Source: Lindgomyces ingoldianus
Lineage: Eukaryota; Ascomycota; Dothideomycetes; Pleosporales; Lindgomycetaceae
Length of the DNA stretch: 64,000 bases
Reading direction: 5' to 3'
Assembly (NCBI RefSeq): GCF_010093535.1
Contig: NW_022985182.1
Coordinates: 227,253-291,252, forward strand
In this document: piece after piece, positions 37,067-47,928 of the stretch
How positions within the stretch are numbered: the stretch's first letter is position 1
Layout: every line of letters starts with the position of its first letter
Program-made: the position numbers and the translations under genes
The notes under the pieces: model-generated
Databases searched by the model: none
Seen by the model: the letters and a program-made list of their open reading frames with translations, nothing else
What the model was told of the DNA's origin: nothing

Positions 37067-37165
37067 GACTCACATGATGGTCACATGTTGCCAGGGCCTA
37101 CTCCTTTTCTTGCATATATAGAAACCCCTAGGTACACTCCTTTAGCAATCAACTCAGTTCTTCAT
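37048..37165 (+). repeat. Direct repeat, copy 2 (about 118 bp)
   Basis: Runs from GTTTGCAGTAGTCACGCATG to CAGTTCTTCAT, with TTCTTGCATATATAGAAA in the middle. It is GC-richer than copy 1 (C or G where copy 1 has T or A at several sites). Confidence 0.85.
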
Positions 37166-39206
37166 CTCTGCGCCTACCAAAAGCTTCACAGGATGACTGG
37201 GTCTATCTAGAGCGTTTGCTCTAACTGAAAGGGAGATGACTACAGTTTCCTGCAGCAAAACTAGATGTGTGCCAAGGTATGCTCTGCAGAGGTTAAGGGC
37301 GAGACGGCATGACATGATTGTACAAAAACAACCTCGTCTTTTCCATCCTCTTGGTCTCTCAATCCTTGCTCCTTGTCAAATAAATCGGAGGCTGGCCGTA
37401 TGCCTGATCTCTTGTATCTTGTGATTTTGTGGAGTCTGAGATATGAATGTGTCGACTTGACTTGGGGAGAAGGTTGCCTTTGAAGTAACTTTGAACTCCT
37501 CGTCCCGTGTAGATATTTTCGCCCCGCCCAAAGTCCCCCCCTTTAGTCACTTGTTCTATGCTTCCGTCCAACCCTGCTAATCACTTATAAGACGCTGATG
37601 GAAGTAATAGGATCTCATATCATTTGGGCTGCAACTCCCGCAAGACCGGTCATCCAGCTCCTAGATACGTTTCATAGGCTGATCTGTTTGCAGTAGTGTA
37701 CTCCGGGTAGCACCAAGTGGCTGCATAGACATTTGTTTCCTCTTTTCTGTATTGGGGGCAGATCGGCCACCGAGTGGGTCAGGCGTCGAAGGACGGAACC
37801 ATTCCCTCAGTCGAGGTAGGCGGCTAAGGTCATGCTTTCCTATGTTTCCGTTTCATTTAGTAGATGTTTCTTTTTCCGATTCCAAGTCATCTAAGGACGC
37901 GCGACATTCGAGCTTCTGGAATCGACGCTTGAGCGTACTTACCCTCTCTTTGCTCTGGCACATGTCCATCCGCCAGTCTGTCATAACCACCGACTCTTAT
38001 ATTAGGAACATCAGACTCCAGGAACTCCCTTCCTCTATCTGGTACTGCTGATCTAAAACATTATTTATCAAGACTCTTAGTTTAGGTAGAGCTTTTCCTA
38101 TCTTCACATCGTGCGAATTACACAGTTGCCCTGGCTGCTGTGTGGGTGCTTGTCTAGAAAGCATAATGAGATACGGCTGGAGTCGCATGACATCTCGGGT
38201 TACGTCAAAACGTTGGGGTAGTACCTTTTCTGTCAGGTCCAGGACTTTTTGTCTACTTATTATCTGTTCCATTAATGGGTTTTTACGGACTCCCCGGCCA
38301 ATTAACCGCTTTCTCGGTGTACACCGTACGCTCACGTGACAGAGTAAGAATTCCAGAAGGTTGAATGATGATCAGGGTTGACAGATCGAGAATCCATCCC
38401 CGGCCGCCCTTATAATGGCAGTCTTGACACATATCCTCACAATGCGAGCGTTCCACGAAAACCAACAACTTAGATTCAGGCAGCATTCCTGTATGATAGG
38501 AGTCGGAGTAACAACTAGACCTCTCACTGCCGTAGTAAGCCGTTCTGATGTTCAGAGTCAGATCCTAGTGTTTCTACCCTGGAGCATGAATTGTACCTCA
38601 GCCCTCAGTATAGATTGTGGGGACATACGGCAATACTATGAGAGCAGGCCAAAATATATTCTCCCGAGAGTCTCCCGATGGATGAGAAAGTTAGGGGGGT
38701 GTGGACCCGGTCAACTATCGGCCACGGCTCATGTTCAAGATATGACAAGTGTTTGAATATAAGACGAGAGAGGTTTGTTATGGGGAGATTGATAGAAGAA
38801 CTACGATGGGGGAACATAGACAAGCAAGACAGTTTCGATTCTGGACGGTGCTGACTCAGCAACGCTGGCTGCTTCACATCATGACTAATTCCTAAAGGAA
38901 TTGTCTGGGTATCCCCAAAGCCTAGGATAATATCATAATAAGTTTTCCTTCCCTCAATTTCTTATCCATGCCATTAGAATATAACACGGGGGTAGCAGGA
39001 TCACGCACCCCTGAATGTAATCCAAAAAAAAAAAAAAGCCAGATTTCATCTCGACACCCTACATTACCAAGGTAACCTAAAAAAGAACATATGTACCAGG
39101 TTTACAGCAAATAAAGTCTTCCTTTCCAGTCGCCGTTTCTTTTTTTATCACTCATCTTCTAAATACCTTTCCATCTGCAAACAAAAGAAATAGTAAAAAA
39201 GTAAGC
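37166..39206. other. Gene-poor region
   Basis: No supported gene. A minus-strand frame at 37997-38335 (around RQKVLDLTEKVLPQRFDVT) is protein-like but unassigned and flanked by stops. An A-run lies at about 39028-39040. Confidence 0.35.
39188..39206 (-). terminator. RNA polymerase III terminator of tRNA-Phe
   Basis: On the minus strand the sequence directly after the tRNA 3' end is GCTTACTTTTTTAC, whose run of six T residues is a standard Pol III stop. Confidence 0.75.
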
Positions 39207-39354
39207 TGTCCGAGGTGCGGATCGAACGCACTACCTCCAGATTTAATGACCAAAGTACACTTCAGTCTATTTCCTTGTTAGTGGTTGTTCTACTGTGGTA
39301 AAATGTGCCTTTGATGGAACTTGCCTGGCGCTCTCCCAAGTGAGCTACTCGGAC
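39207..39354 (-). tRNA. tRNA-Phe(GAA) with canonical intron plus 58-nt spliceosomal-like insertion
   Basis: Minus strand. Acceptor stem GTCCGAG/CTCGGAC pairs perfectly; D arm GCTC...GAGC; T arm GTGCG-TTCGATC-CGCAC; discriminator A. The anticodon stem-loop is split: CCAG, then 58 nt (39324 down to 39267), then ACTGAAG, then a 17-nt intron, then ATCTGG. Removing both leaves a perfect 73-nt tRNA with anticodon GAA. The 17-nt intron sits after position 37 and contains CTTTGG, able to pair with CTGAAG, as in ordinary nuclear tRNA introns. The 58-nt piece starts GCAAGT, has CCACTAAC 18-11 nt before its end and ends AAATAG. A box and B box are intact outside it. Position 30/31 is not a known site for fungal nuclear tRNA introns. 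Confidence 0.88.
39267..39324 (-). other. GC-AG intron-like insertion in the tRNA anticodon stem
   Basis: 58 nt with donor GCAAGT (the consensus of GC-AG spliceosomal introns), branch site ACTAAC and acceptor TAG, of typical fungal intron length. The flanks read CCAG before and ACTGAA after. Because the insertion itself ends in AG, its exact ends are ambiguous by 2 nt (AG at both borders), as for an insertion with a short target duplication. TTCC near its 5' end can pair with GGAA near its 3' end, but no standard bulge-helix-bulge is evident. Confidence 0.8.
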
Positions 39355-39959
39355 CATTTTTTGCCATCTAAAAAAATTTATTTGATATATATAGGATTTC
39401 TCAATATAAAATAACGAGGGCATGAAGGCTGTAGGAGCCAGGGGTTATGGAGAAAAGAGGGGCGAATATGGGAAGGGCGAAGGGAGGAACATTTCAATCT
39501 TAAGAATCATCCCCTACGCTAGCTTTTCAATCTTGAGCATAGGCAGCTTCAGATCCTGTAACAGCGCAGCAGCACGCGCAAGCAGACTCATGACCTGATT
39601 GAGCTCGAAAATCGCGTATGAATGTATGCAGGAGCACTTGTTCTTTCAGTACTGTCGCTCAATGGGCCTCAACTTAGGTGCCCGAGGCTGGGTGTGGCGT
39701 TGTGACGGTACTGATGCCGTGTTTGGCTTAGCGCGTTTGCGGAGATAACTGAACCTCCTGCGACTACTACTACTCCAGTCTACGATGCCCAAGCATTTAA
39801 TTGCTCTTAGTATGAAGAGAGGACAAAGGCCTAAAACATTCCCCAAGAAAGATTCCTTTGAGGGATAAAGGGAGGTATGGTGAGCAAGAATTAAATGGAC
39901 AAGACTTTGGCAGCAATGACAACTACGGAGTCTATCACCACTCCTCCTCGTCCAGCGAG
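39355..39959. other. Intergenic between tRNA and AAA pseudogene
   Basis: No supported gene. The minus-strand frame at 39646-39966 lies past the stop of the pseudogene and shows no family match. Confidence 0.35.
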
Positions 39960-41244
39960 TCACCATACAACGTATCCAGTGAAATCACCGACCCAATTCC
40001 CATACAGCCCCGCCTCAGACTTAATCCTTGCATTCTGCGCCACGACTCTCAAGCTCTCCTGGAACTTCACCGTAATCTTCGCCATAGTCTTAATATGATC
40101 CAACCTCAAATCCTCACCATCCTTAAGTGCCAAACTCGCAGCAGAAGACAGCACATTTCTCAACTGCCTCCCATTCAAGCTTTCAAACCACTCTGGTGCA
40201 TACGGGTCGTCTCGGAACCAATTCAAGATTACTTGACGGTCGTCAATTTAGTCTTCCTTAACTTCGTCTGTGAACTTCTGGAAGATTTTCTTCTTCTGAT
40301 TAATGGTGAGGTCGGTGTATTTGATGCCAAGTTTGACGCGATATTAGACGGCGATGTCGAATTGGTTGATGCGGTTCGTGGTTAGGATCAAGATACCGCT
40401 GTAGTATTCAAGGACGCGGAGGAGGACAGAGACGAGCGCGTTGTGGGTCAGGTCGGATGTGTGCGAGCTGCGTGACTCGCGGAAGCAGATGTCTTCCTCG
40501 AGTAAGAGAACAGCACGCCACCGTGCAGCAAGCTTGAAGAGGGACTCAAGGTTGTTCGACGTTGGCTGGATCGAGTCCAATGTCCGAGGGGCTAACAGCA
40601 AAGAGAGGATTCCCTGCCATCACAGCAACGCTTTCAGCGGTCGATGTCTTGCCCACTCTGGGAGGACCATGGAGGAGAATGACCAGGCCTTTCCCTTTTC
40701 CCGAGACGATGTCTTCCATCATCGGTTGCTTCCCCGTCCCGCTTGTGTGACTCTGAACAAGGCCCTGGATAAGATCTTTGTAGGCTTTTTAGAGCTAGAG
40801 TTTCTTAGACGCTCCATTGCTGACGGGCTGGGAAATATTAACAACCTGATCCACTTCTAGCTCAATCCAAGTTTGGGTATCAATGTGATATCCTAAGACA
40901 CATAGAGGACAAAAGAGGTATTGCTCGTCGGTGAAAGATTTGCTACGGGAATAGTCATCGAAATCTCGTCGTTGATTACGATTTAGCGCTGTATTGTGTG
41001 TGCAGGTTCCACAGCGACACTCGTCATAACGTGCTGAGAACAGAGCATCGCCCATTGGAGCACGTATTCCCGTATTTGGTGCGTGTTGAATATACGAGTC
41101 AAAATCGACTACACGGCCGGTAATCTGAAGCAAATTAAGGTCAGCAAGGCCAAAACTACATTGATATAGATTAATGTGAGGCTCCACCAACCTGTCTACG
41201 CTCTCCTTGTTTGGATGGAACATTCCGCCCTCGGCGACGACCAA
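39960..41244 (-). pseudogene. AAA+ ATPase pseudogene with RIP-type nonsense mutations
   Basis: Clear homology to the large fungal AAA-ATPase family with an N-terminal DUF7025-like region. In order on the minus strand: FHPNKESV, the pre-ATPase block ending FTDEQYLFCPLCVLGYHI, Walker A GPPRVGKTST (normally GPPGVGKTS), Walker B-like AVLLLEED, sensor ILILTTNRINQFD, and a helical C-domain (YAPEWFESLNGRQLRNVLS). Broken by in-frame stops at 40795-40797, 40789-40791, 40344-40346 and 40248-40250, and by a frameshift near 40557. At least three stops are explained by CAA/CAG changing to TAA/TAG, and the Walker A Gly-to-Arg by G to A. A possible 63-nt intron lies at 41125-41187. Related N-terminal sequence may extend to 41889. 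Confidence 0.8.
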
Positions 41245-41553
41245 AAGTGTACTCTATGCAAACTTCTTGCCTGTTCTGTTGTGGAATGATTCGTTAGCAT
41301 GTCTCTACAATTTCCGAAACGAGCGGCGGAAGGTATGGAACACTTGCTTGGTTATGGCTATTTTTAAGTCTCTAGAAGCCACTGCCATGAGATATTGAGG
41401 TACCTTCATAGCTAGATATTTGCGCACCAACATCTCGAATACAAAAATCAAAGTTTCCCTCTTTCAATCAACGTTTACTTCAATTTCGTTACCTTCGACT
41501 CTGTGTCTTCATCCATGAAATGATAGCGAAGCGGATGAATTGTAGAGCATTGG

Positions 41554-41889
41554 TCATCCGCGAACCCTGAAAATCTTCAAACTTGAAGTAAACAGGTATT
41601 CGATTGAAACACAGCTTTCACTTTGAGATTCAAAGCTTTGTACCTTTTCTACCCTTTCGTTCGACGTCAAGCCCTGATTTGAGAGCTTAGATTCCTGGGA
41701 ATATGAGCGGACATGTTTAGTGCAAGTATCACAGTAATACCGTACGGCCTTGTCCGATTTCGTCACAATTGCTTCCAGATCAGCGATTCTTTTCTCAAGG
41801 AGCTCGATGCACCTTGCCTCAAGTAGCCGAAGGTGGGGCGAGTCCTCCTCTTTCAGGGGATTTGGAAGGTTCCCAGATCCATCCTCCAT
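41554..41889 (-). pseudogene. Possible N-terminal exon of the AAA-ATPase pseudogene
   Basis: Minus-strand frame, 111 codons, with a coiled-coil-like start (HLRLLEARCIELLEKRIADL) as seen at the N-terminus of this ATPase family. The 300 bases between it and the next block contain stops. Association with the pseudogene is inferred from position and strand. Confidence 0.35.
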
Positions 41890-43281
41890 CTCGGCAATCG
41901 CAATAGGATGGCTCGCCGTTGGTGATCAAAGAGGACGTAGCCAAAGGGAAGCAGATTCGCCTACTATGCACGAACTCGTTGCACATGACGCCAACATAGA
42001 CAGTGATGTTCGAGTCAGAAAGGCTCTCCATGCAAATTCGAGACGTTTCAAGAGACTCTTAAACTATCTCCACCAGCAACCACTGCTGAGGATTGAGAGC
42101 CTCCGCATCGCTTAACGGGATAGGGCTAAGTTTCGAACAGCTTCGGGTCCTAGTTTAGAAAATACTCTACTAGGGACATAGTAGGGACCGTCCTTATGGT
42201 ACAAGTTATCAGCGCCGAACCGCTCGATCTTCCTCTGACCATCCTGCTGTTGGTGAAGCAGGGTCTATAGTTTGGGAAGCAGCAACCGCTTCTGGCGACA
42301 GCAATAAGTTCGCTGACTTAGGGAATTTTGGGGTGTGTGGTTTTCAGTTCTTGACTTGATGTAGGCAAAATCGCTGTCTTGAATATATTGATGAGCGATT
42401 TTGATGGTTGAGTTTTGGCCGTACAATGGAAAAATCTGCAAGATCCCTAAAAAGAGATCTCCTGTCAACATTACCATAAAGTTGCTATAGAGTATGAAGA
42501 CTCAGGGAAGTGCATAAGAACTTTAATAATATGCATCCATTATCCACGTCTCGTTGCATAAATCAAAGCAAAGTGGGAAGGCTGCACCATCCCGTGAAGA
42601 TAGAGAAACGTGAAAAATGGCTCAATTGACGGTTGGCAGCAATAGCTATATCTGCTGTAAATTGCCACTGTCATATTCCACATTATAAGTGACAAGATGG
42701 CGTAGATAGAGGGCGTCGTTGAGGCTGCGCTTTTCACGTGACCCGTCTAAGCTGAATTGGGCTAGCGTCGTGACGTCGTCTGCCATCCCGTCTAATAAAC
42801 CCCACTGTGCTGCTCTATCTTTCTTTCAAGTTTGCATTACACGCATGAATTAATGCGTTACCACCCCGTGGTCAAGAGGAATCGTTTACTGTGCGCAGAG
42901 TTACTCGGCCGAGTAAAAAGCGGCCGAGAAGCGTTCACCGGAAGTTATCCTAGATGATGCCGAGTCGATAACATATCGACAGCAGCGACCTAAAACCTTG
43001 ACCTCTGCGCGGGACGTCCAAGCATCCACTCTACTGGTCTCCGACATTCTCTAATTCGTCGAAAAAGCAAACATTGTTTCTTCCAGCGCCTGACTGGACT
43101 CGCCTGAGGTTTTGGCTTTTTCCCCTCACGTCACAGATTCGTCGCAAATCTTGTTTACGCCTGTGACACCACTACGTGTGCTCTTTTTATTATTTTCCAT
43201 AAAATTCCTAAGCCTCCTGGTCCTTGCTCGATTTCACAAAATATTTTCAATTAGAAACGATTGTTGAAGTCATTTGCCAAC
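41890..43281. other. Intergenic, promoter side of the zinc transporter gene
   Basis: No supported gene. A CACGTGAC E-box-like site lies near 42737, and 42900-42930 holds two GGCCGAG motifs. Confidence 0.35.
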
Positions 43282-44712
43282 ATGGGACACAAAAATTTCC
43301 AATTGTCACGAAAAACAAGGCTTAGAGCTGTTATCGCGATTTCTTTTCTTTTCTTCGTTGCTGAGATATCTAGTACGTTTCTTGGTGCGGTTTTTTGAAG
43401 GCAAAAATTCTGATGGAATCTAGCTGGCTTTTATACGAGGTCTTTGGCGCTGATTGCAGATGCTTTCCACTACGTATTTACCGCCCACCCACAAGCCATC
43501 ACATCACTGACCCCCATAGCTTAATGACCTGATTGGCTTTATTGTCGCCCTGGTAGCTGTGCAGGTAAGCCTCAATTCCTCATAAGCTAAGGGTTGGTAA
43601 GCTTATGCCGACATAGGTCACAGAGCGCAAGACATCTCCCCAAGATCTATCTTTCGGGTGGGCTCGAGCACAACTTCTAGGTGCTTTCTTCAATGGGGCG
43701 TTTTTGTTAGCCCTCGGGCTGAGCATTGCGCTACAGTCTATCGAACGATTTATATCAATTCAGAGTAAGCCGAGAGAAATGGAGCACATTCCACAGCACA
43801 TGATGCTGATGACAACCAGGAGTAGAGAATCCGAAGATTGTGCTTATTGTAGGATGTGTTGGGCTTGCTCTTAATCTCATCAGCGCCACATTTCTCCACG
43901 GTACGTTTCCTTTCCCTCCCTTCCCTATACGTCTCTTCTCACCACCCTCAGAGCATGATCACGGCCACGGCCACGATCACGGACACTCACATTCCCACTC
44001 CGAAGTCCCCGACCATACCCACGCCTCGGAAACTGAAATGCAAGACCAACACTCGCACTCTCACGAAGACCACGCATCCCACATCCACCTAACTAGTCCG
44101 TCCAAACCACAAGGCATGGACCTCGGAATCATGGGCGTCCTAATCCACGTCCTAGGCGACGCCCTCAACAACATTGGCGTCATAATTGCCGCGCTCATAA
44201 TCTGGTTCACCAAGCCGTCGGGCCGATTCTACGCGGATCCTGCTGTATCTATGTGGATCGCCATCATGATACTCGCGTCTGCAATCCCGTTGACGAAACG
44301 GAGTGGTGCGATATTACTGCAATCCGCACCGCCTGGTGTGCGTCTCGATGATGTTAAACACGATCTCGAATCTATCCCTGGGGTACAGAGCGTGCACGAA
44401 CTCCATGTTTGGCGCCTGGATCAGAAGAAGGCGATTGCGTCAGCGCATGTGGTTGTTAGTGAGGAGTCGTTAGCGACGTTTATGCTGAAGGCGCAGACGT
44501 TCTCGGAATGTTTACATGCATATGGGATTCATTCTGCGACGTTGCAGCCCGAGTTGCTGCCGAGGGGGAGCGGGGATGGGGATGACAGTGGGGTGACGAC
44601 GGGCACAGAGGCGAGTAGTCTGGCAGGAATTATTAGGCAGAGGGCGCAGGGAGTTGCGAGGTGTGGGTTGACGTGTGGGACTCTTTGTGAGCCATTGATG
44701 TGCTGTAATTAG
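43282..44712 (+). CDS. Cation diffusion facilitator, vacuolar zinc transporter type
   Basis: ZRC1/COT1-like CDF proton antiporter that moves Zn(II) (or Co) from cytosol into an organelle, most likely the vacuole. Six exons: 43282-43372, 43424-43473, 43520-43564, 43617-43764, 43820-43900, 43952-44712. All introns are GT-AG, 45-55 nt. Together 1176 nt, 391 aa. Intramembrane metal site residues are visible as His46-x3-Asp50 (FHYLND) and His204-x3-Asp208 (HVLGD). A cytosolic His-rich loop (about 140-184) lies between transmembrane helices 4 and 5, and the C-terminal domain contains VHELHVWRL. The protein ends with a Cys-rich tail (CGLTCGTLCEPLMCCN). The last exon alone, read from an earlier ATG, would miss the first four helices. 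Confidence 0.9.
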
Positions 44713-45083
44713 TGAACGAATCGCCGCCAAGGGCATACATTCTGGATCCTCTAAATCGGATTGGATTGAAAACCATTCACAACATAGACTTTCAAACAGA
44801 TCAAATCCTGCCAGAATTCCTATTCCATGTTATCGACCAGTCGTGAAGAATCGTTCCACGTGACCTCAAGCACCAACCCCACCCCTCCACAAGCAGTCTA
44901 GCGTAGCGGGGGACAAATTGCCCGCCATTTATCGCCGGTCCCAGACCCCGACAAAATATCTCTCTCACCTCACGCAACTGAACTTTTGCAAACCACAAAT
45001 TCCACACACGCCCCTCGCGCACACGCACATTTCCACACCCACCAAACTCCACCCTACCACCTCACCCACATCTATCACTAGCC
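44713..45083. promoter_or_regulatory. Intergenic/promoter region of the zf-met2-like gene
   Basis: 371 bp between the transporter stop and the next ATG. It includes a CACGTGAC motif near 44858 and a pyrimidine/ACC-rich leader. No open gene seen. Confidence 0.35.
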
Positions 45084-45518
45084 ATGGGAAACGGAGCGAA
45101 GTAAGTCGTCTTTGTACCAGGACAGACGAACAAAAACTAACCCAACATTTCGTACAGAGCCCAACAAAAGCGCGAGCGCAAAGGCGGAAAAAGCGGTCCC
45201 GGCGAAGCAAAGAGCCAGTTGAAATCCGTACGTCGGTCCCAAAGGCCCCCCTCATCCACTTCCCCCATTTCACCCTTCCCTAGCCCGATACATATCCACC
45301 CCCACCTGCCTCCATACAGCCTCCCCCGCGTTGTGAGAATGGCGCTAACTCGTTTGGTGGGTGTCTAGAACGCTGCTGCCCTGACTATCAAATGCAAAAC
45401 GTGTTTCCAATCCTTCCAGAGCACGACGAACCGTAAGATGCTGGGGGATCATGCGACGAATAAACATGGAAAGCAGTTTGAGGACTGCTTTGAGGCTGAT
45501 GATGGGGTTGCGCGGTGA
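45084..45518 (+). CDS. Small zinc-binding protein, At2g23090/zf-met2-like (78 aa)
   Basis: Three exons: 45084-45100, 45158-45227 and 45369-45518 (237 nt, 78 aa), with GTAAGT and GTACGT donors and CAG/TAG acceptors. The N-terminus is a basic, Lys/Gln-rich 4F5/SERF-like segment (MGNGAKAQQKRERKGGKSG). The C-terminal half has CKTCFQSFQSTTNRKMLGDH and a further His (TNKH), a C2H2-like zinc site. Length and layout match the widespread eukaryotic family of about 70-80 residues whose function is poorly known. The start is supported by splicing into the conserved KAQQKRERKGG segment. Confidence 0.85.
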
Positions 45519-46210
45519 TGCGATTCCGTGCAAGCTCTGGGGTGAAGGGGGCGTGTGGGGGGTGGGGGATGAGGAGATGAGGGTAGTGATGGGAGATGAG
45601 AGATGAGGGTGGCGATGGGAGATGAGAGATGAAAGTGGCTATGGAGATGAAAAATGCAGTGGTGAGGGGTAGGGAGACAAGGGGAATATGGGACGAGGGG
45701 ACGAGGGTGGCAGGGGGTTAGGAAGAGGCATGAGATTACGATATACCACAAACAGATTCATGTGTGAGGCGAGGGATGAACGAATTTGCACGAGTCACAT
45801 CCAGTCATATTCTTCAGATAGGCATGACTCGTCATACGAGTGCTCTCCGAATCAACTATTTCTTTCTCCTAGAAGGATAAACATGCATATAACGAATGGA
45901 CTAGAACCGTGAGAAACAGTTCATCTACCGACAGGATCCTAGATTTGGATGCATCAGCGCCTATATAACCACATTCAGCCCCCAACATCCCAATGCACTC
46001 TTGCCAGCCGTTAAAGCATCGAGCATGATAATTTTCTAACGATTGTAATCTCGGCCAGGCTAAAACAGTTTATTCTTTTAGTCAAAATCCCCAAAGTCCA
46101 AACTCCATATAATACATCCATGGATCCTTCCACAAACCCCTGGTCTTGCACTTCGCTCCTCCTCTTCTTGACCTCCTGCCTATCCCCTCCTTCCTAGCAA
46201 ACGAACTCTT
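45519..46210. other. Intergenic; G-rich purine tract
   Basis: 45540-45720 is purine-rich with repeated GATGGGAGATGAGAGATGA-like units, a degenerate minisatellite. No gene supported. 3' ends of two convergent genes flank it. Confidence 0.45.
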
Positions 46211-47928
46211 CTACTGCGTCTTCTTAGCCGCTCCTACCGCAGGACTAGAATACAACCAAATCGCCACAAACCCCACCCATCCCGCCACCGTAACCCAAAT
46301 CCCTGCAATCCAAACCCACGCCCCACTAATCTGCCAACTGCGCGGCCACTCATCGTGTGCGAAATGCCTCACAGTAACCTGTTCTTTCACCTCCACATTG
46401 GTCAAAAAAGGACGACGGTAGTTAATGCGGAAATTAAAGATGCCGTGTTGGTCAGGTGTTTTGAAGGATACGCCGTAGAGCGTGGAATTGGCAGTTTGGG
46501 AAAGGGGAGAAAGGGGGAGACGGTGGAAGGGGGATAGCATGCTGAACTCGAGTTGGACCGAGTCGCTAGGGGGAGGGGTGAAGGGAGTCCAGTGGGTGTG
46601 GGAGTATTCGGAGATGGGGACTTGAAACGACTGTTCGTGCATTTCAGTTAGCCATGTGATCTAATCTGATCTGCGCGGATCGAGGGTTAAAGGGTGGGAG
46701 ACTTACGACATCATTTTTAATTCGATAAATCTTCGGATTATTCTGTGGTAGTGCCGCACTCGAATTGCTCTTCTTCCCAGTCCCTTCATTCAAATAGTGC
46801 ACCATCTTCCCCACCCTCAACACCCCAGTCTCCTTGAACGCCCACTCCGAAACCTTGGCCACGAAATCCCGATTCGCAGTCTTCACCGCCTTGCCATTAA
46901 GGCTCGCCATGGCTTCGAACCACGCATCCTGCAGCATCTCTGCAGACCCGAGGATCGTCAAGCGCGCCGAATTATGCGCTTGCAGTGTGGAGACTAAATT
47001 GAGTTGCTCGCCGACGGCAAAAGGGTCTTCGACGATATCAGCCTCGTCTTTGGGGTTGTAGCTGTATGCGGTGCTTGGTGCGCGAAGAATGGGCGCCAGG
47101 AGCGGAGATTCGTTGCCCAGGGTTTGGCCAACAGCTCGGGGGACGGCGATGACGCCTTCGCCGCTGAAGTAGTTTTTGACATCAGGTCGCGAGGCTTTGG
47201 GATACGGTACCAACAGAACATCGTGTTTATCCTTTGCCGATTCGCCGTCGTAGTTGAAGTGATCTACAACGAGCGAGGTTCTGTCCGATGGTAGATGAAT
47301 GTCGAGTTCGAGCAGCAACGATTGAACGGCGGTGGGAGTAGCGTGGTCGCCAGAGAGTGTAAGCAGGATGTTTCCTTCCTTCTTCATGAACTCGAGAAGT
47401 TGATTTGCGGTGAGAGCGGGACCAAGGCCCTTGGATTTAGCGGGGAGAAGGAGGAGGTGGTCATACGCGCGTTCACCGTGTTTTAGTAGGGAGAGAGATG
47501 TTGATTTGGGTGATTCGAAGGTAAGATGAAAGCCTCGAGCTGTGGATTGGAATTGTCAGTTGAGTACTGGCCGAGAATTGCCCATCCTTTCCTAGGCTGT
47601 GAGAGGAGTAGAGGTTCGAGACGGAGCGTTACGAGAGTTCTATCAGGTCAAGTCGACACATTACTCCAGAAACCTCCAGAAACCTCCAAGCTCCGGAATT
47701 GAGGGCGGGGCAGTAACAATTACGGCACACAACTCATCACTGCCCCTCTCTCTTCCCCAAACACCAAAATTAAAATCTTCACATACCTTCCAAGTCCCCA
47801 AAGAAACCCCCAAACCGCTCCTTCTCCGCCGCCTCCTCCAATACAACCAACAATTTCCTACCCGACGAACTCAACGCCTGCGCCACACCAAGCAGCACCA
47901 GAAGCAGAAATGACGACAGCCACCTCAT
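46211..47928 (-). CDS. WBP1: Oligosaccharyltransferase subunit WBP1/OST48
   Basis: Essential subunit of the ER oligosaccharyltransferase that N-glycosylates proteins. Minus-strand exons 47928-47787, 47539-46707 and 46630-46211 give 464 aa. The second intron has branch GCTAAC and acceptor ACAG, which drops the in-frame-looking MHEQ. Visible: N-terminal signal peptide (MRWLSSFLLLVLLGVAQA), the luminal GIFT-like domain (LLLLPAKSKGLG, NILLTLSGDHATPTAV), KIYRIKNDV followed by the beta-sandwich SEYSHTHWTPF, one C-terminal membrane helix (WVWIAGIWVTVAGWVGFVAI) and a dilysine ER-retrieval end KKTQ. Divergent from the complex I subunit gene, with about 400 bp between starts. Confidence 0.93.

Noticed and set aside
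37997..38335. 112-codon minus-strand frame with plausible composition
   Set aside because: No motif, no splice-linked neighbours found; mentioned only in the region note.
39207..39354. tRNA read with a single intron from CCAGG to TCTGG
   Set aside because: It would leave no T at position 33 and no valid anticodon; the two-intron reading gives a perfect tRNA-Phe.
44918..45283. 121-codon + strand frame overlapping the zf-met2-like gene
   Set aside because: Shadow frame; the spliced gene in the other frame matches a conserved family.
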